Assembly: GCF_003991195.1 (NCBI RefSeq)
Contig: NZ_RCWL01000002.1
Coordinates: 372,001 to 436,000 of the forward strand
Source: Gynurincola endophyticus
GTDB lineage: Bacteria > Bacteroidota > Bacteroidia > Chitinophagales > Chitinophagaceae
Reading direction: 5' to 3'
DNA length: 64,000 nt
Position numbers and translations under genes: made by a program. How positions within the stretch are numbered: the stretch's first letter is position 1; each line of letters opens with the position of its first letter. Positions 1-7,729 of the stretch are shown in pieces. Below the pieces are notes generated by a model. It was not told where the DNA came from, searched no databases, and saw only the letters and a program-made list of their open reading frames with translations.

Positions 1-141
1 ACGGTTTTTAAAAAAGATACCTCCAAATAAAGCAATCGCAATTTGTGGGGCAAACCCCGGTGGTCGATCAAAGGCACGGTAAACGGCTGCGATCACTACC
101 ATTGCTACAAATAACAAGAGCTGAGTTCTATTAATTTTCAT
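1..141 (-). CDS. DUF6580-family membrane protein, N-terminal part
   Basis: The reading frame runs off the left edge, leaving the first 47 residues. It starts MKINRTQLLLF, followed by a hydrophobic stretch and the segment YRAFDRPPGFAPQIAIALFGG. This beginning matches the DUF6580 family of small Bacteroidota integral membrane proteins, which resemble the substrate-binding component of ECF vitamin transporters. The substrate cannot be read from the fragment. It lies 46 bp downstream of manA on the same strand, so the two may be co-transcribed. The family call rests on a remembered N-terminal pattern. Confidence 0.6.
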   Translation of the reverse strand, partial: MKINRTQLLLFVAMVVIAAVYRAFDRPPGFAPQIAIALFGGIFFKNR

Positions 142-187
142 ATGTTTTCACTTTACAATGCTTCAAAAGTAATAAAAATTAGCTAAT

Positions 188-1378
188 CTAATCTTTTTTC
201 GGAGTTGTAGCATGAAATACTACTGTATTTTGCGCTGCATCAATTTTCACCTGCTGATTTGCATGAGCAAACGCTGCCCCTCCCTGAATCAATTCAAAAT
301 CAGCAAATTGAGCTTTACCTTCCTGTACCAGGAAGATAGATGGACCGTTCGTTGTCAATTCAAAAGAAGTATGAGCAGGCAGTTCAATTTTTCTTAACTC
401 AAAGTCATGAGCCGGTGTAACAAACACCCATTCTCCTGCTATCTCTCTGCCGGTAAGGATATCAGGATGGGTTGCTTCAAATCTGGTATGCTTGAGTAAT
501 TCAGGTACATCTACATGTTTTGGAGTAAGCCCTCCTCTTAAAACATTATCTGAATTAGCCATAATTTCTAAGTTCTGCCCCTCTAAATAAGCGTGGGGAA
601 CACCGGCATCTTGAAAAATAGCTTGTCCGGTAGAGAGGTTTACAATATTAAAGAAGTAGATAGAAAAGAGTCCTTTATCGTATCCATTTTTACAAAATGT
701 TTTAAAAGCGCGTGCAGCCCAAAAGTCTTCACTCTTTTTATCCAGTTTATTGGCTTCATATTGTGGTAAAATAGCTGCGATGTGGTTTTCAAAAATTTCG
801 CGTACGCGGGTTTCATCATACTGCATCACTTCGCTGTACAATGCCTGATAATCGCCTTCACCGAAAACCGGCAGCAGATACTTAAGGCACTCAACACGCT
901 GCAAAGTTTGTTTTAATTCATGCACGGGTTTAAATCCGTGCAGTAACCAAAAATCACTCAACGCTACCATCAACTCTGGCTTATGATTATCATCTTTGTA
1001 ATTTCTGTGCGGAGCCGTCAATGCAATGCCTGCAGCATTTTCATCAGCAAAAGCTTTTACAGCCGCCTGTTTCGAAGGATGTACCTGTATGGATAACATA
1101 TCTTTCACATCCAGAATTTTAAACAAAAAAGGTAATCTTCCGAAAGCATTGTTCACCTTTTCGCCTAATATTGTTGCGGAATCTTTTCCGATATAATCGT
1201 TTAAAGGAATACTTTCATTTCCCAATACTACTTGAGAAGGTGCATTTACATGCGCTCCCAGCCAATATTCAGCCATTGGCTTTCCTGAATTGTTGGTTGT
1301 ACCTAAAAAAGCTGCGATAAAATCAAACCCACCCCAATCATAATGTTGAACAGTGCCGGTCAAAGGAAAAATTTTCAT
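188..1378 (-). CDS. manA: mannose-6-phosphate isomerase, class I
   Basis: Zinc enzyme that interconverts mannose 6-phosphate and fructose 6-phosphate in the cytosol, feeding GDP-mannose and glycan synthesis or mannose use. The protein is 396 residues from the chosen start, a normal length for type I enzymes. Zinc ligands are visible: SIQVHPSK gives Gln98 and His100, HKPELMVAL gives Glu135, and GVPHAYLEGQNLEIMANSDN supplies the later His and the active-site strand. HYDWGG near the N-terminus is also typical. A longer frame begins 36 bp upstream, but a good -7 box at 1417-1424 would place the transcript start inside or next to that extension, so the internal ATG (MKIFPLTG) is preferred. A 14-bp palindrome lies in the leader. 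Confidence 0.93.
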   Translation of the reverse strand: MKIFPLTGTVQHYDWGGFDFIAAFLGTTNNSGKPMAEYWLGAHVNAPSQVVLGNESIPLNDYIGKDSATILGEKVNNAFGRLPFLFKILDVKDMLSIQVHPSKQAAVKAFADENAAGIALTAPHRNYKDDNHKPELMVALSDFWLLHGFKPVHELKQTLQRVECLKYLLPVFGEGDYQALYSEVMQYDETRVREIFENHIAAILPQYEANKLDKKSEDFWAARAFKTFCKNGYDKGLFSIYFFNIVNLSTGQAIFQDAGVPHAYLEGQNLEIMANSDNVLRGGLTPKHVDVPELLKHTRFEATHPDILTGREIAGEWVFVTPAHDFELRKIELPAHTSFELTTNGPSIFLVQEGKAQFADFELIQGGAAFAHANQQVKIDAAQNTVVFHATTPKKD

Positions 1379-1401
1379 ATCTAAAAGATTAATAAAATAC
1401 G

Positions 1402-1415
1402 TATGTATATACATA
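1402..1415. promoter_or_regulatory. 14-bp palindrome in the manA leader
   Basis: A perfect palindrome (TATGTAT/ATACATA) lies between the putative manA -7 box and the chosen ATG. It could be an operator or a chance AT-rich palindrome. No regulator gene sits beside it. Confidence 0.25.
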
Positions 1416-1416
1416 T

Positions 1417-1424
1417 CAAATTTA
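1417..1424 (-). promoter_or_regulatory. manA -7 promoter box
   Basis: Read on the minus strand this is TAAATTTG, an exact match to the Bacteroidota -7 element TAnnTTTG, 38 bp upstream of the chosen start codon. No convincing -33 TTTG was found. Confidence 0.45.
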
Positions 1425-1446
1425 CAAGTTCCTTAAACAATTCTAT

Positions 1447-1770
1447 ATGTCTGGCATAAAAAAGTTTGGAAACTGGGGAGAATCTATAGCGATTGCGTGG
1501 TTATTAACGGAAGAATTTGAAATTTTACATCAAAACTGAAGAAAAGGCAGGTATGAAATTGATATTATAGCCCGTAAAAAAGAAAAATTTCATTTTATTG
1601 AAGTAAAAACAAGAACCGATGAACGTTTTGGATATGGTTTAACCAATCACAAACTTCAACACCTGTGGGCAGCGATTGAAGCCTACATAGAAGATAACAA
1701 CATTGATGAAACCATTGAAACAGACATTCTGCTCATTACAGGGTTTGAGCAACAGTATACGATACAGTGA
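1447..1770 (+). pseudogene. yraN: YraN/UPF0102 family protein with in-frame TGA
   Basis: A 107-codon frame on the plus strand encodes a UPF0102/YraN protein, a small family with a PD-(D/E)XK nuclease-like fold. Visible features are FGNWGE near the start, then RYEIDII and FHFIEVKTRTDE, which carry the expected Glu/Asp/Glu-x-Lys core, and a normal C-terminal end. Codon 31 (1537-1539) is TGA inside the segment HQN-stop-RKGRYEID. Family members usually have tryptophan here (NWR), so a single TGG to TGA change explains it. TGG codes for Trp throughout the neighbouring genes, so the code is standard. The rest of the frame has not decayed. It is either a recent pseudogene, a sequencing error, or a rare readthrough case. 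It is divergent from manA. Confidence 0.8.
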
Positions 1771-1781
1771 ATAGAAGATAT

Positions 1782-2288
1782 TTATGACTTTGCAGAATAG
1801 TGTTCTTTGATTTTCTCAACAAATTTATAAGTAGCCGGACAAAAAGTAACATTTTGTTTATAAACATGTACATACTCCATCATCGGTTTTTTATGGTGGT
1901 GCGGAAATCCGGAACAGTCTTTCGGACGAACCTCATAAATGCTGCACTTATTATCGTCCAGATTTAAAAACTGGCAGGGTTGAATTTTATTTACCCAATC
2001 ACCTTCATCATCTTTCAGCAACCACTTTTCTTTAAAGTGTTTTTCGGAGATATTCATATGATTGGCAATCCGTTTAATATCCTTTGAGGTAAAGGTAGGA
2101 GACATTGTTCTACAACAATTTGCACAAGCCAGGCAATCTATTTCTCCCCACACCTGCTGGTCTTTAACCGCAGCAACCTGATGTAAGTCTTTGGGACGAT
2201 TCTTGCTCAATTTGTTTAAAAAACGCTTGAGAGACGGAGCATTTTTGTCCATCGTTTTCTTAAAAGTTTTGAATTTGAAACCGGCCAT
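1782..2288 (-). CDS. YkgJ family cysteine cluster protein
   Basis: A 168-residue soluble protein. It carries the signature CLACANCC (C-x2-C-x2-CC) near residue 55, followed by C-x8-C and DCSGFPHHH, the conserved set of the YkgJ/UPF0153 CxxCxxCC family, which probably binds a metal or an iron-sulfur cluster. The biochemical role of the family is not established. The N-terminus is basic. The start was placed at MAGFKFKTF because a conserved-looking N-terminus begins there; the frame could extend 13 codons further upstream. It ends convergently 11 bp from the broken yraN and is divergent from xerD. Confidence 0.8.
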   Translation of the reverse strand: MAGFKFKTFKKTMDKNAPSLKRFLNKLSKNRPKDLHQVAAVKDQQVWGEIDCLACANCCRTMSPTFTSKDIKRIANHMNISEKHFKEKWLLKDDEGDWVNKIQPCQFLNLDDNKCSIYEVRPKDCSGFPHHHKKPMMEYVHVYKQNVTFCPATYKFVEKIKEHYSAKS

Positions 2289-2314
2289 CTGAGTTGCTTT
2301 TCTAGATTTTAACG

Positions 2315-2333
2315 ATATTCGTTGCACGAATAT
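2315..2333. promoter_or_regulatory. inverted repeat between ykgJ-like gene and xerD
   Basis: A perfect 8-bp inverted repeat (ATATTCGT, 3-nt spacer, ACGAATAT) lies in the divergent spacer. It overlaps TATATTCG on the minus strand, a 7/8 match to the -7 box of the leftward gene. Function is unproven. Confidence 0.3.
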
Positions 2334-2363
2334 AATAAGTTGATTGAATAAGCCAGTAAAATA

Positions 2364-3260
2364 ATGTGGACAACTTATAAAAAAGGATATAAATCATTTT
2401 TAGAGCTGGAGAAATCTCTGTCGGAGAATTCAGTACTTGCCTATATGCATGATATAGATAAGCTGACTTCTTTTTTAGCAATAGAACATGCTGATTTATT
2501 ACCACACACGGTTAACTTACAGCACCTGCAACAATTTTTGCAGTGGCTGGGAGAGTTGGGCGTTTCAGCAGGTACACAAGCCAGGGTGATTTCGGGCATA
2601 AAGTCGTTTTACCAATACTGCCTGATAGAAAAACTGGTTTCAATTGACCCTAGTTTATTACTGGAAACGCCCAAGCTAAGAAGAAAATTACCGGAAGTAC
2701 TAAGTGTTGAAGAAATAGAGGCCATCATCGGGCAAATCGACCTCAGTACACCGGAAGGCCTGAGAAACAAAGCCATGCTTGAAACATTATACAGTTGTGG
2801 GCTGAGAGTTTCCGAACTGATCGGCTTAACCATTAATAATATGTTTCTTGATGTAGGTTTTATAAGAGTAATAGGAAAAGGTGATAAAGAAAGGTTGATT
2901 CCTATAGGGCAAGAGGCTGTCAAACATATCGGATTTTATCTTTCTTACAGAAAGCAGATGAAGGTTATAAAAGGAAATGATCAATATTTATTTTTGAACC
3001 GGAGAGGAAAACAACTGACACGGGTAATGGTCTTTCTCATACTAAAAGAGTTGACGGCTGCGGCGGGTGTAAAAAAGAACATTTCACCACATACGTTCAG
3101 GCATTCCTTTGCCACACATCTGATAGAAGGCGGAGCCGATTTAAGAGCTGTACAGGAAATGCTGGGACACGAAAGTATTACCACAACAGAAATTTATACG
3201 CACATCGATAGAAATTTCTTACGAAAAACACTAGAGATGTACCACCCGGCATTTAAATAA
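2364..3260 (+). CDS. xerD: site-specific tyrosine recombinase XerD
   Basis: Resolves chromosome dimers at dif together with XerC and the FtsK translocase. At 298 residues it is the usual Xer length. Residues 1-95 form the SAM-like core-binding domain, and 105-298 the catalytic domain. All six catalytic residues are present: Arg148 (CGLRVSEL), Lys172 (GKGDKERL), His243 and Arg246 ([11 protein letters not shown]), His269 (LGHESI) and the nucleophile Tyr278 (TEIYTHI). The early ATG and the absence of any mobile-element context argue for the housekeeping recombinase rather than a phage integrase. XerC versus XerD cannot be separated with certainty from sequence alone. Confidence 0.9.
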   Translation: MWTTYKKGYKSFLELEKSLSENSVLAYMHDIDKLTSFLAIEHADLLPHTVNLQHLQQFLQWLGELGVSAGTQARVISGIKSFYQYCLIEKLVSIDPSLLLETPKLRRKLPEVLSVEEIEAIIGQIDLSTPEGLRNKAMLETLYSCGLRVSELIGLTINNMFLDVGFIRVIGKGDKERLIPIGQEAVKHIGFYLSYRKQMKVIKGNDQYLFLNRRGKQLTRVMVFLILKELTAAAGVKKNISPHTFRHSFATHLIEGGADLRAVQEMLGHESITTTEIYTHIDRNFLRKTLEMYHPAFK

Positions 3261-3293
3261 AAATTATTTTGAAATAAGTATTATATTAGTAAA

Positions 3294-3851
3294 GTGAAAA
3301 TATCCGAATTAACAGACGAACAGTTAGTGCAACATTATATTGAATCTAACGATGTTCAATATTACCTGCAGATAACAAACCGCTACCAGGAACCGCTGTT
3401 TGGAGTATGTTTCAGGTTCTTAAACGATCTGAATCATGCACAAACTGCTGCGATCAATATAAAAAACAGACTTAAAAAAGATATCAGATCATACTCGGGT
3501 AAAAATTTTAAAACATGGTTACATGAGTATGTAAAAAAAGAGTGTATACAACAGCTGGAGCTACAAAACATTGCGGTACCTCCCACTCTATTAGAGTCTT
3601 TTCGCCCGGAAGAACAGGAATCATTATTCGATCCGTCAGTACCTGCAGCTTCTCTCGAAAGCCTGATTAACTGTCTCGAAACCCTTCCTGAAAACCAGCA
3701 GCTCACCATTAAATTATTTTATTTAAAGGAAATGAGTATGACTGAGATTGAAAAAGCAACCGGCATGGAAATGTATAAGATTAAGAACTATCTGCAAAAA
3801 GGTAGAAAAAATCTTAAAACCTGTATGCTTCAATATCAATCGAACAACTAA
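3294..3851 (+). CDS. sigma-70 family RNA polymerase sigma factor (ECF-like)
   Basis: A 185-residue protein with the two-domain layout of a small sigma factor. The N-terminal half (LVQHYIESNDVQYYLQITNRYQEPLFGVCFRFL) is a degenerate region 2. The C-terminal part (CLETLPENQQLTIKLFYLKEMSMTEIEKATGMEMYKIKNYLQKGRKNLK) is a clear region 4 helix-turn-helix. The start is GTG; no in-frame ATG lies near the beginning. The next gene begins 8 bp downstream and encodes a single-pass membrane protein, the usual sigma/anti-sigma arrangement. It probably directs transcription of a surface or stress regulon; targets are unknown. Confidence 0.8.
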   Translation: MKISELTDEQLVQHYIESNDVQYYLQITNRYQEPLFGVCFRFLNDLNHAQTAAINIKNRLKKDIRSYSGKNFKTWLHEYVKKECIQQLELQNIAVPPTLLESFRPEEQESLFDPSVPAASLESLINCLETLPENQQLTIKLFYLKEMSMTEIEKATGMEMYKIKNYLQKGRKNLKTCMLQYQSNN

Positions 3852-3859
3852 GAATTTTT

Positions 3860-4783
3860 ATGTCGAAATTATACACTGCAGAATATATCTATAAGTACAT
3901 CAAGGGCGAATTAAGTAAAGAAGAAACTTACCTGCTGGAAAAATCAGCATTATCGGATCCTTTTTTGCTGGATATGATTAACGGTTATGAAGTAGCTTTT
4001 AAAAAATTCGGCCATGCAAAGGTTCAGGAATATTTACAAAATATTAAACATGCTTCCACTCCGGGTACAACCAACCGATTCAAAAATAAAAAGAAATTAT
4101 TGATCGCTGCAGGTATCACCGGTTTGCTGATATTATCAGTCATTTTGAGCTGGAATCAATTGAACAGCAAGATCACTCTCACTGAGTCTGTTCCTGACCA
4201 ACCGGTTGTAGAACAATCCGGAAGTGTTACAGTCAATGAACTGGTGTTGGAAACCTATTCATTAGAAATAAAATTAAGTGACGAGCAAGGCCAACCGCTG
4301 GTACAAAAAGATATTTCTATTTATAACAAACATTATAAAACAGACAATAACGGTAAAATTAATATCAGGCCGTTAAAAGCAGGAACAAATTTCAGTGTGG
4401 ATATTCCGGGTTTCAAATCGGTACAGATCTCTATTCCTAAAGGGCATCATGAAACAGTGCTGATTCAGGTAGAAGCAGAAAATGGTATACCTAAAACGTC
4501 TACCCTGCCAAAAGAGAAAATGTATGCGCCTGAAGGGGGATGGTATAAATTTCAAAAATTTGTAGACGACAACAAGCAGTTACCAATTGATAATCAATTT
4601 CTGAAAGGAACTGTAGTGATAAAAGCCAGCTTGTCGAGCACCAATATATTAAGTGGATTTGAAGTAACTCAATCACTAAACACCAAATACGACGAAGAGG
4701 CTATTCGCTTGATAAAAACTTATGATGGTTGGAAAAACAAAATGAGTGCTCCGATTGTAGTATATCTCGAAGTAAATTTTTAA
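3860..4783 (+). CDS. probable anti-sigma factor with TonB-C-like tail
   Basis: 307 residues in four parts: a cytoplasmic segment (1-75, a possible sigma-binding region), one membrane helix (about 80-97, after the basic FKNKKK), a periplasmic carboxypeptidase-regulatory-like beta domain (about 128-195), and a C-terminal domain (about 225-307, ending KMSAPIVVYLEVNF) resembling the TonB C-terminal fold. The order sigma factor then single-pass protein with 8-bp spacing suggests an anti-sigma factor. The TonB-like end would let the periplasmic side contact an outer-membrane receptor or the envelope. The anti-sigma role is inferred from context; no zinc-binding anti-sigma motif is visible. Confidence 0.6.
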   Translation: MSKLYTAEYIYKYIKGELSKEETYLLEKSALSDPFLLDMINGYEVAFKKFGHAKVQEYLQNIKHASTPGTTNRFKNKKKLLIAAGITGLLILSVILSWNQLNSKITLTESVPDQPVVEQSGSVTVNELVLETYSLEIKLSDEQGQPLVQKDISIYNKHYKTDNNGKINIRPLKAGTNFSVDIPGFKSVQISIPKGHHETVLIQVEAENGIPKTSTLPKEKMYAPEGGWYKFQKFVDDNKQLPIDNQFLKGTVVIKASLSSTNILSGFEVTQSLNTKYDEEAIRLIKTYDGWKNKMSAPIVVYLEVNF

Positions 4784-4810
4784 CTTGTATCAATAACATC
4801 ATTAGGCTTT

Positions 4811-5650
4811 ATGAAGAAGATTCTTTTAGCATCCGCATTGTTAGCAATTATTAGCTTTGCCGATGCACAAAACTTAAAAACTCCCTCTCCGTCTCCAAGA
4901 CAAACAGTTGTTCAGGAATTCGGACTTGGTGAAGTAACACTTTCTTATTCACGCCCTTCTGCAAAAGGTCGTGTCATTTATGGAGATCTGGTTCCCTTCG
5001 ATAAAGTTTGGAGAACTGGTGCTAACAATCCAACCACTTTAACTTTTACAGAAGAAGTAATCATTGGTGGCAAAAAAATTGCAGCAGGAAAATATGGCCT
5101 GATAACTATTCCCGGAAAAACAACCTGGAAAATTATCATTTCTAAACAAACTGATATCAATTCACCTTCAGCTTATAAAGCTGAAAACAACTTAGCAGAA
5201 GTAACTGCTACAGTACAAAAACCGGCTACAGCGGTTGAAACATTCACCATTGACTTCGGAACTATTACGAACGAAACAATGAACCTGAATATCAGCTGGG
5301 GAAATGCCATGGTGACCTTACCGATCAAATCTGAAAATGACACTAAAGTAGTAGCTCAGATTAACGAATTGATGAATGCAGCAGGTGATAAAAAACCTTA
5401 TTTTCAGGCAGCAATGTATTATTTAGATAATAACAAAGAGCTCAATAAAGCAAACGAATGGATGCAAAAAGCTGCTGCTGAATCACCGGAAGCTTTCTGG
5501 ATTTTTTACCATAAAGCAAGATTAGAAGCAAAACTCGGTAAAAAAACAGACGCGATTGCTTCTTCAAAAAAATCATTAGATTTGGCAAAGAAAGCCAACT
5601 GGGCTGATTATATTAAGTTGAACGAAGACTTATTAAAAACATTACAATAG
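4811..5650 (+). CDS. DUF2911 domain secreted protein with TPR-like tail
   Basis: 279 residues with a signal peptide (MKKILLASALLAIISFADAQ). Residues 25-170 match the DUF2911 family: SPRQTVVQEFGLGEVTLSYSRPSAKGRVIYG, then WRTGANNPTT and AGKYGLITIPG. Residues 195-279 form helical repeats resembling TPR (AAMYYLDNNKELNKANEWMQKAAAESPEAFWIFYHKARLEAKLGK). The protein should be periplasmic or surface exposed. No reaction is known for the family. It follows the anti-sigma candidate by 27 bp on the same strand and is closed by a strong terminator. Confidence 0.85.
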   Translation: MKKILLASALLAIISFADAQNLKTPSPSPRQTVVQEFGLGEVTLSYSRPSAKGRVIYGDLVPFDKVWRTGANNPTTLTFTEEVIIGGKKIAAGKYGLITIPGKTTWKIIISKQTDINSPSAYKAENNLAEVTATVQKPATAVETFTIDFGTITNETMNLNISWGNAMVTLPIKSENDTKVVAQINELMNAAGDKKPYFQAAMYYLDNNKELNKANEWMQKAAAESPEAFWIFYHKARLEAKLGKKTDAIASSKKSLDLAKKANWADYIKLNEDLLKTLQ

Positions 5651-5681
5651 ACTAGTACTTACCCATTATAATTCTAAAAGT

Positions 5682-5711
5682 AATCCCCTTTCATTCATTT
5701 GAAAGGGGATT
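5682..5711 (+). terminator. rho-independent terminator after DUF2911 gene
   Basis: An 11-bp perfect stem (AATCCCCTTTC / GAAAGGGGATT) with an 8-nt loop, followed by CTTTTTATT. It lies between converging genes and may serve both. Confidence 0.85.
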
Positions 5712-5760
5712 CTTTTTATTCATCAACAATAGAATTATAAAACCTGAACTGCTATCAGAA

Positions 5761-7455
5761 TTATACTGTTACAGCGCGTTTGCCCGCATTACGGAAATAT
5801 TGAATAGTAACGGCCAGTATAAAAATCAATACAACAGCAATTACATTTAACCATAAAAAACTCACTATATCTGCTTTATAAATAAATAAAATAGCTACCT
5901 GTGTAATAATAGCTCCCCAGAAAACAGCTTGCGCCTTAACATATTTTACCAAAAAACCAATCAGGAAGATTCCTAATATAGTTCCATAGAACAATGAGCC
6001 GAGAATGTTTACAGCCTCAATTAAACTATTACCCAGGTTATATAAGAACTGAGCAACCACGATACAGAACACTCCCCAGAAAAAGGTATACCACTTCGAG
6101 TACTGATAAGCTTTCTTTTCTGATAGATTTTTATTCCAGAAGCGTTGGTGAAAATCGACCATTGTACACGACGACAATGAATTTAATGCCGCTGCGATGC
6201 TTCCCCAGGCAGATAAAAAGATAATGGCAATAATTAACCCTACTACGCCGGAAGGTAGTGTAGAGCCTACAAAATGAAGAAAAATATAATTGGTATCATT
6301 ACCCACACCCGTACCCTGAACTTTCGATAAAATACTTTTCACGCCTTCTCTTCTATGCTGTACAGTTTGCTCTAAACTTTTATAAGTTGTTTTATCTAAT
6401 TGATTCAGATTTTCTGCATGTAAAAAAGCGATCCGTTTATTCTCAGCATCTTCAAAATCATTCAGCGCCGATTGTAACTCACCTTTATATTCACTCTGCA
6501 ATCCCTGTTGTATCAAACCTTCGTTGAAAAATGCCGGTGCCGGTTTAAACTGATACACCGCAAACAACAAAATCCCCAGCATCAGAATAAAAAACTGTAA
6601 AGGAATTTTAAATATTCCGTTTAATACTAATCCCAGTTTACTCTCGTTTTCAGATTTAGCGGTCAGATATCTTCCTACCTGACTTTGATCGGTACCAAAA
6701 TAACTGAGCGATAAGAAGAAGCCTGCAATCAAACCGGAGAATATATTATAACGATCTTTCCAAAAGCCTTCTTCAGGCCCAAAAGAAACGATATTCATTT
6801 TATCGAACACACCGCTGATGTTGAGTGCCTGATTAACACCTACATGATCGGGCAATGCTTTAAAAGCATAATATGCCGCTAAAAACATAGCACCGTAGAT
6901 GACCAGAAATTGTAGCTTTTGCGTGTAAGCAACCGCTTTAGCTCCGCCGGTGATGGTATAAATTAATAGCAATCCGCCCATCAGCCAGGTGGTAAGATTA
7001 AAATCCCACCCCAACATACTATGTAAAACAATAGTTGGAGCTACTAATGAAATTCCTGTAGAAAGACCTCTGGATATTAAAAAAAGAAAGGCGGTAAACA
7101 ATCTTGTTTTTCCATCAAAGCGATTTTCTAAATACTCATAGGCAGTAAATATCTTTAGTTTTCTGAACACGGGTACAAAAAATATACAGATCACTATCAT
7201 GGCCAATGGCAGCCCAAAGTAATACTGAATAAATTGCATTCCTTCGGTATAAGCCTGACCGGGAGCACTGATAAAAGTTACCGCAGATGCCTGTGTTCCC
7301 ATGATACTTAACAGTACAATCCACCATGGAATAGACTGGTCACCTAAAAAATAGCCCTGCAGATTTTTACTGGCATTACTTTTCCAGATACCGTATCCGA
7401 TAATCAGGATCAGGGTAATACATAAAACAAAAATATCAGAGGGGGCTAAGTTCAT
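5761..7455 (-). CDS. sodium:solute symporter family transporter
   Basis: A 564-residue polytopic inner-membrane protein of the SSS superfamily, which couples uptake of sugars, amino acids or related solutes to sodium. The N-terminal region GYGIWKSNASKNLQGYFLGDQSIPWWIVLLSIMGTQASAVTFISAPGQAY is the characteristic TM1-TM2 stretch. About 13 hydrophobic segments are visible. Between two of them (about residues 325-395) lies a long hydrophilic, coiled-coil-like insertion rich in Glu, Lys and Gln that shorter family members lack. The start codon overlaps the stop of the preceding 41-codon gene (ATGA), so translation is probably coupled. The substrate cannot be deduced. The upstream PIG-L protein hints at a sugar or amino-sugar derivative. 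Confidence 0.88.
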   Translation of the reverse strand: MNLAPSDIFVLCITLILIIGYGIWKSNASKNLQGYFLGDQSIPWWIVLLSIMGTQASAVTFISAPGQAYTEGMQFIQYYFGLPLAMIVICIFFVPVFRKLKIFTAYEYLENRFDGKTRLFTAFLFLISRGLSTGISLVAPTIVLHSMLGWDFNLTTWLMGGLLLIYTITGGAKAVAYTQKLQFLVIYGAMFLAAYYAFKALPDHVGVNQALNISGVFDKMNIVSFGPEEGFWKDRYNIFSGLIAGFFLSLSYFGTDQSQVGRYLTAKSENESKLGLVLNGIFKIPLQFFILMLGILLFAVYQFKPAPAFFNEGLIQQGLQSEYKGELQSALNDFEDAENKRIAFLHAENLNQLDKTTYKSLEQTVQHRREGVKSILSKVQGTGVGNDTNYIFLHFVGSTLPSGVVGLIIAIIFLSAWGSIAAALNSLSSCTMVDFHQRFWNKNLSEKKAYQYSKWYTFFWGVFCIVVAQFLYNLGNSLIEAVNILGSLFYGTILGIFLIGFLVKYVKAQAVFWGAIITQVAILFIYKADIVSFLWLNVIAVVLIFILAVTIQYFRNAGKRAVTV

Positions 7456-7577
7456 GAAAACTTGCTATTTAATTGAAAGAAAAAAATAATTTCCAATATC
7501 AATACCAGTATAATCAGCAGATACCAGTATCTCCATTTAGAAAACAAAGGAATTTTATCATTTTCTTCTTTTTGCAT
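7452..7577 (-). CDS. 41-residue single-pass membrane protein
   Basis: A tiny gene between the 53-codon gene and the symporter. It encodes a charged N-terminus (MQKEENDKIPLFSKWRYWY), one hydrophobic helix (about residues 19-36, LLIILVLILEIIFFF) and a short polar tail. Its ATG lies inside the end of the upstream small gene (20-bp overlap), and its TGA overlaps the symporter ATG. This tight nesting and the clean helix support a real gene. It may be an accessory subunit or assembly factor of the symporter. No named family is assigned. Confidence 0.7.
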   Translation of the reverse strand: MQKEENDKIPLFSKWRYWYLLIILVLILEIIFFFQLNSKFS

Positions 7578-7719
7578 AAGTCAATACTAAAATTAAAAAT
7601 ATCATCATGCCGATAAACAGGCCGATGCTCATTTTTTTAATGAGTTTTCCGATAATCAAACCAAGAACGATGGCTACAATTAATGCAACATCTCCTTTCC
7701 TTAACTTAGGTAAGTTCAT
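7558..7719 (-). CDS. 53-residue two-helix membrane protein
   Basis: The frame starts 10 bp after the PIG-L stop and encodes MNLPKLRKGDVALIVAIVLG, two hydrophobic helices (about residues 11-25 and 31-48) joined by a short basic loop (KLIKKMS), and a basic end (YAKRRK). Positive charges at both ends and in the loop suit a short helical hairpin in the inner membrane. It overlaps the next small gene. The setting (PIG-L protein, two small membrane proteins, symporter, all within tens of bases) argues for one transcript. Confidence 0.65.
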   Translation of the reverse strand: MNLPKLRKGDVALIVAIVLGLIIGKLIKKMSIGLFIGMMIFLILVLTYAKRRK

Positions 7720-7729
7720 CCTTTTATGT

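Noticed and set aside
2364-3260. Phage or transposon integrase
   Set aside because: Standard Xer length and motifs and no mobile-element genes, att repeats or tRNA beside it.
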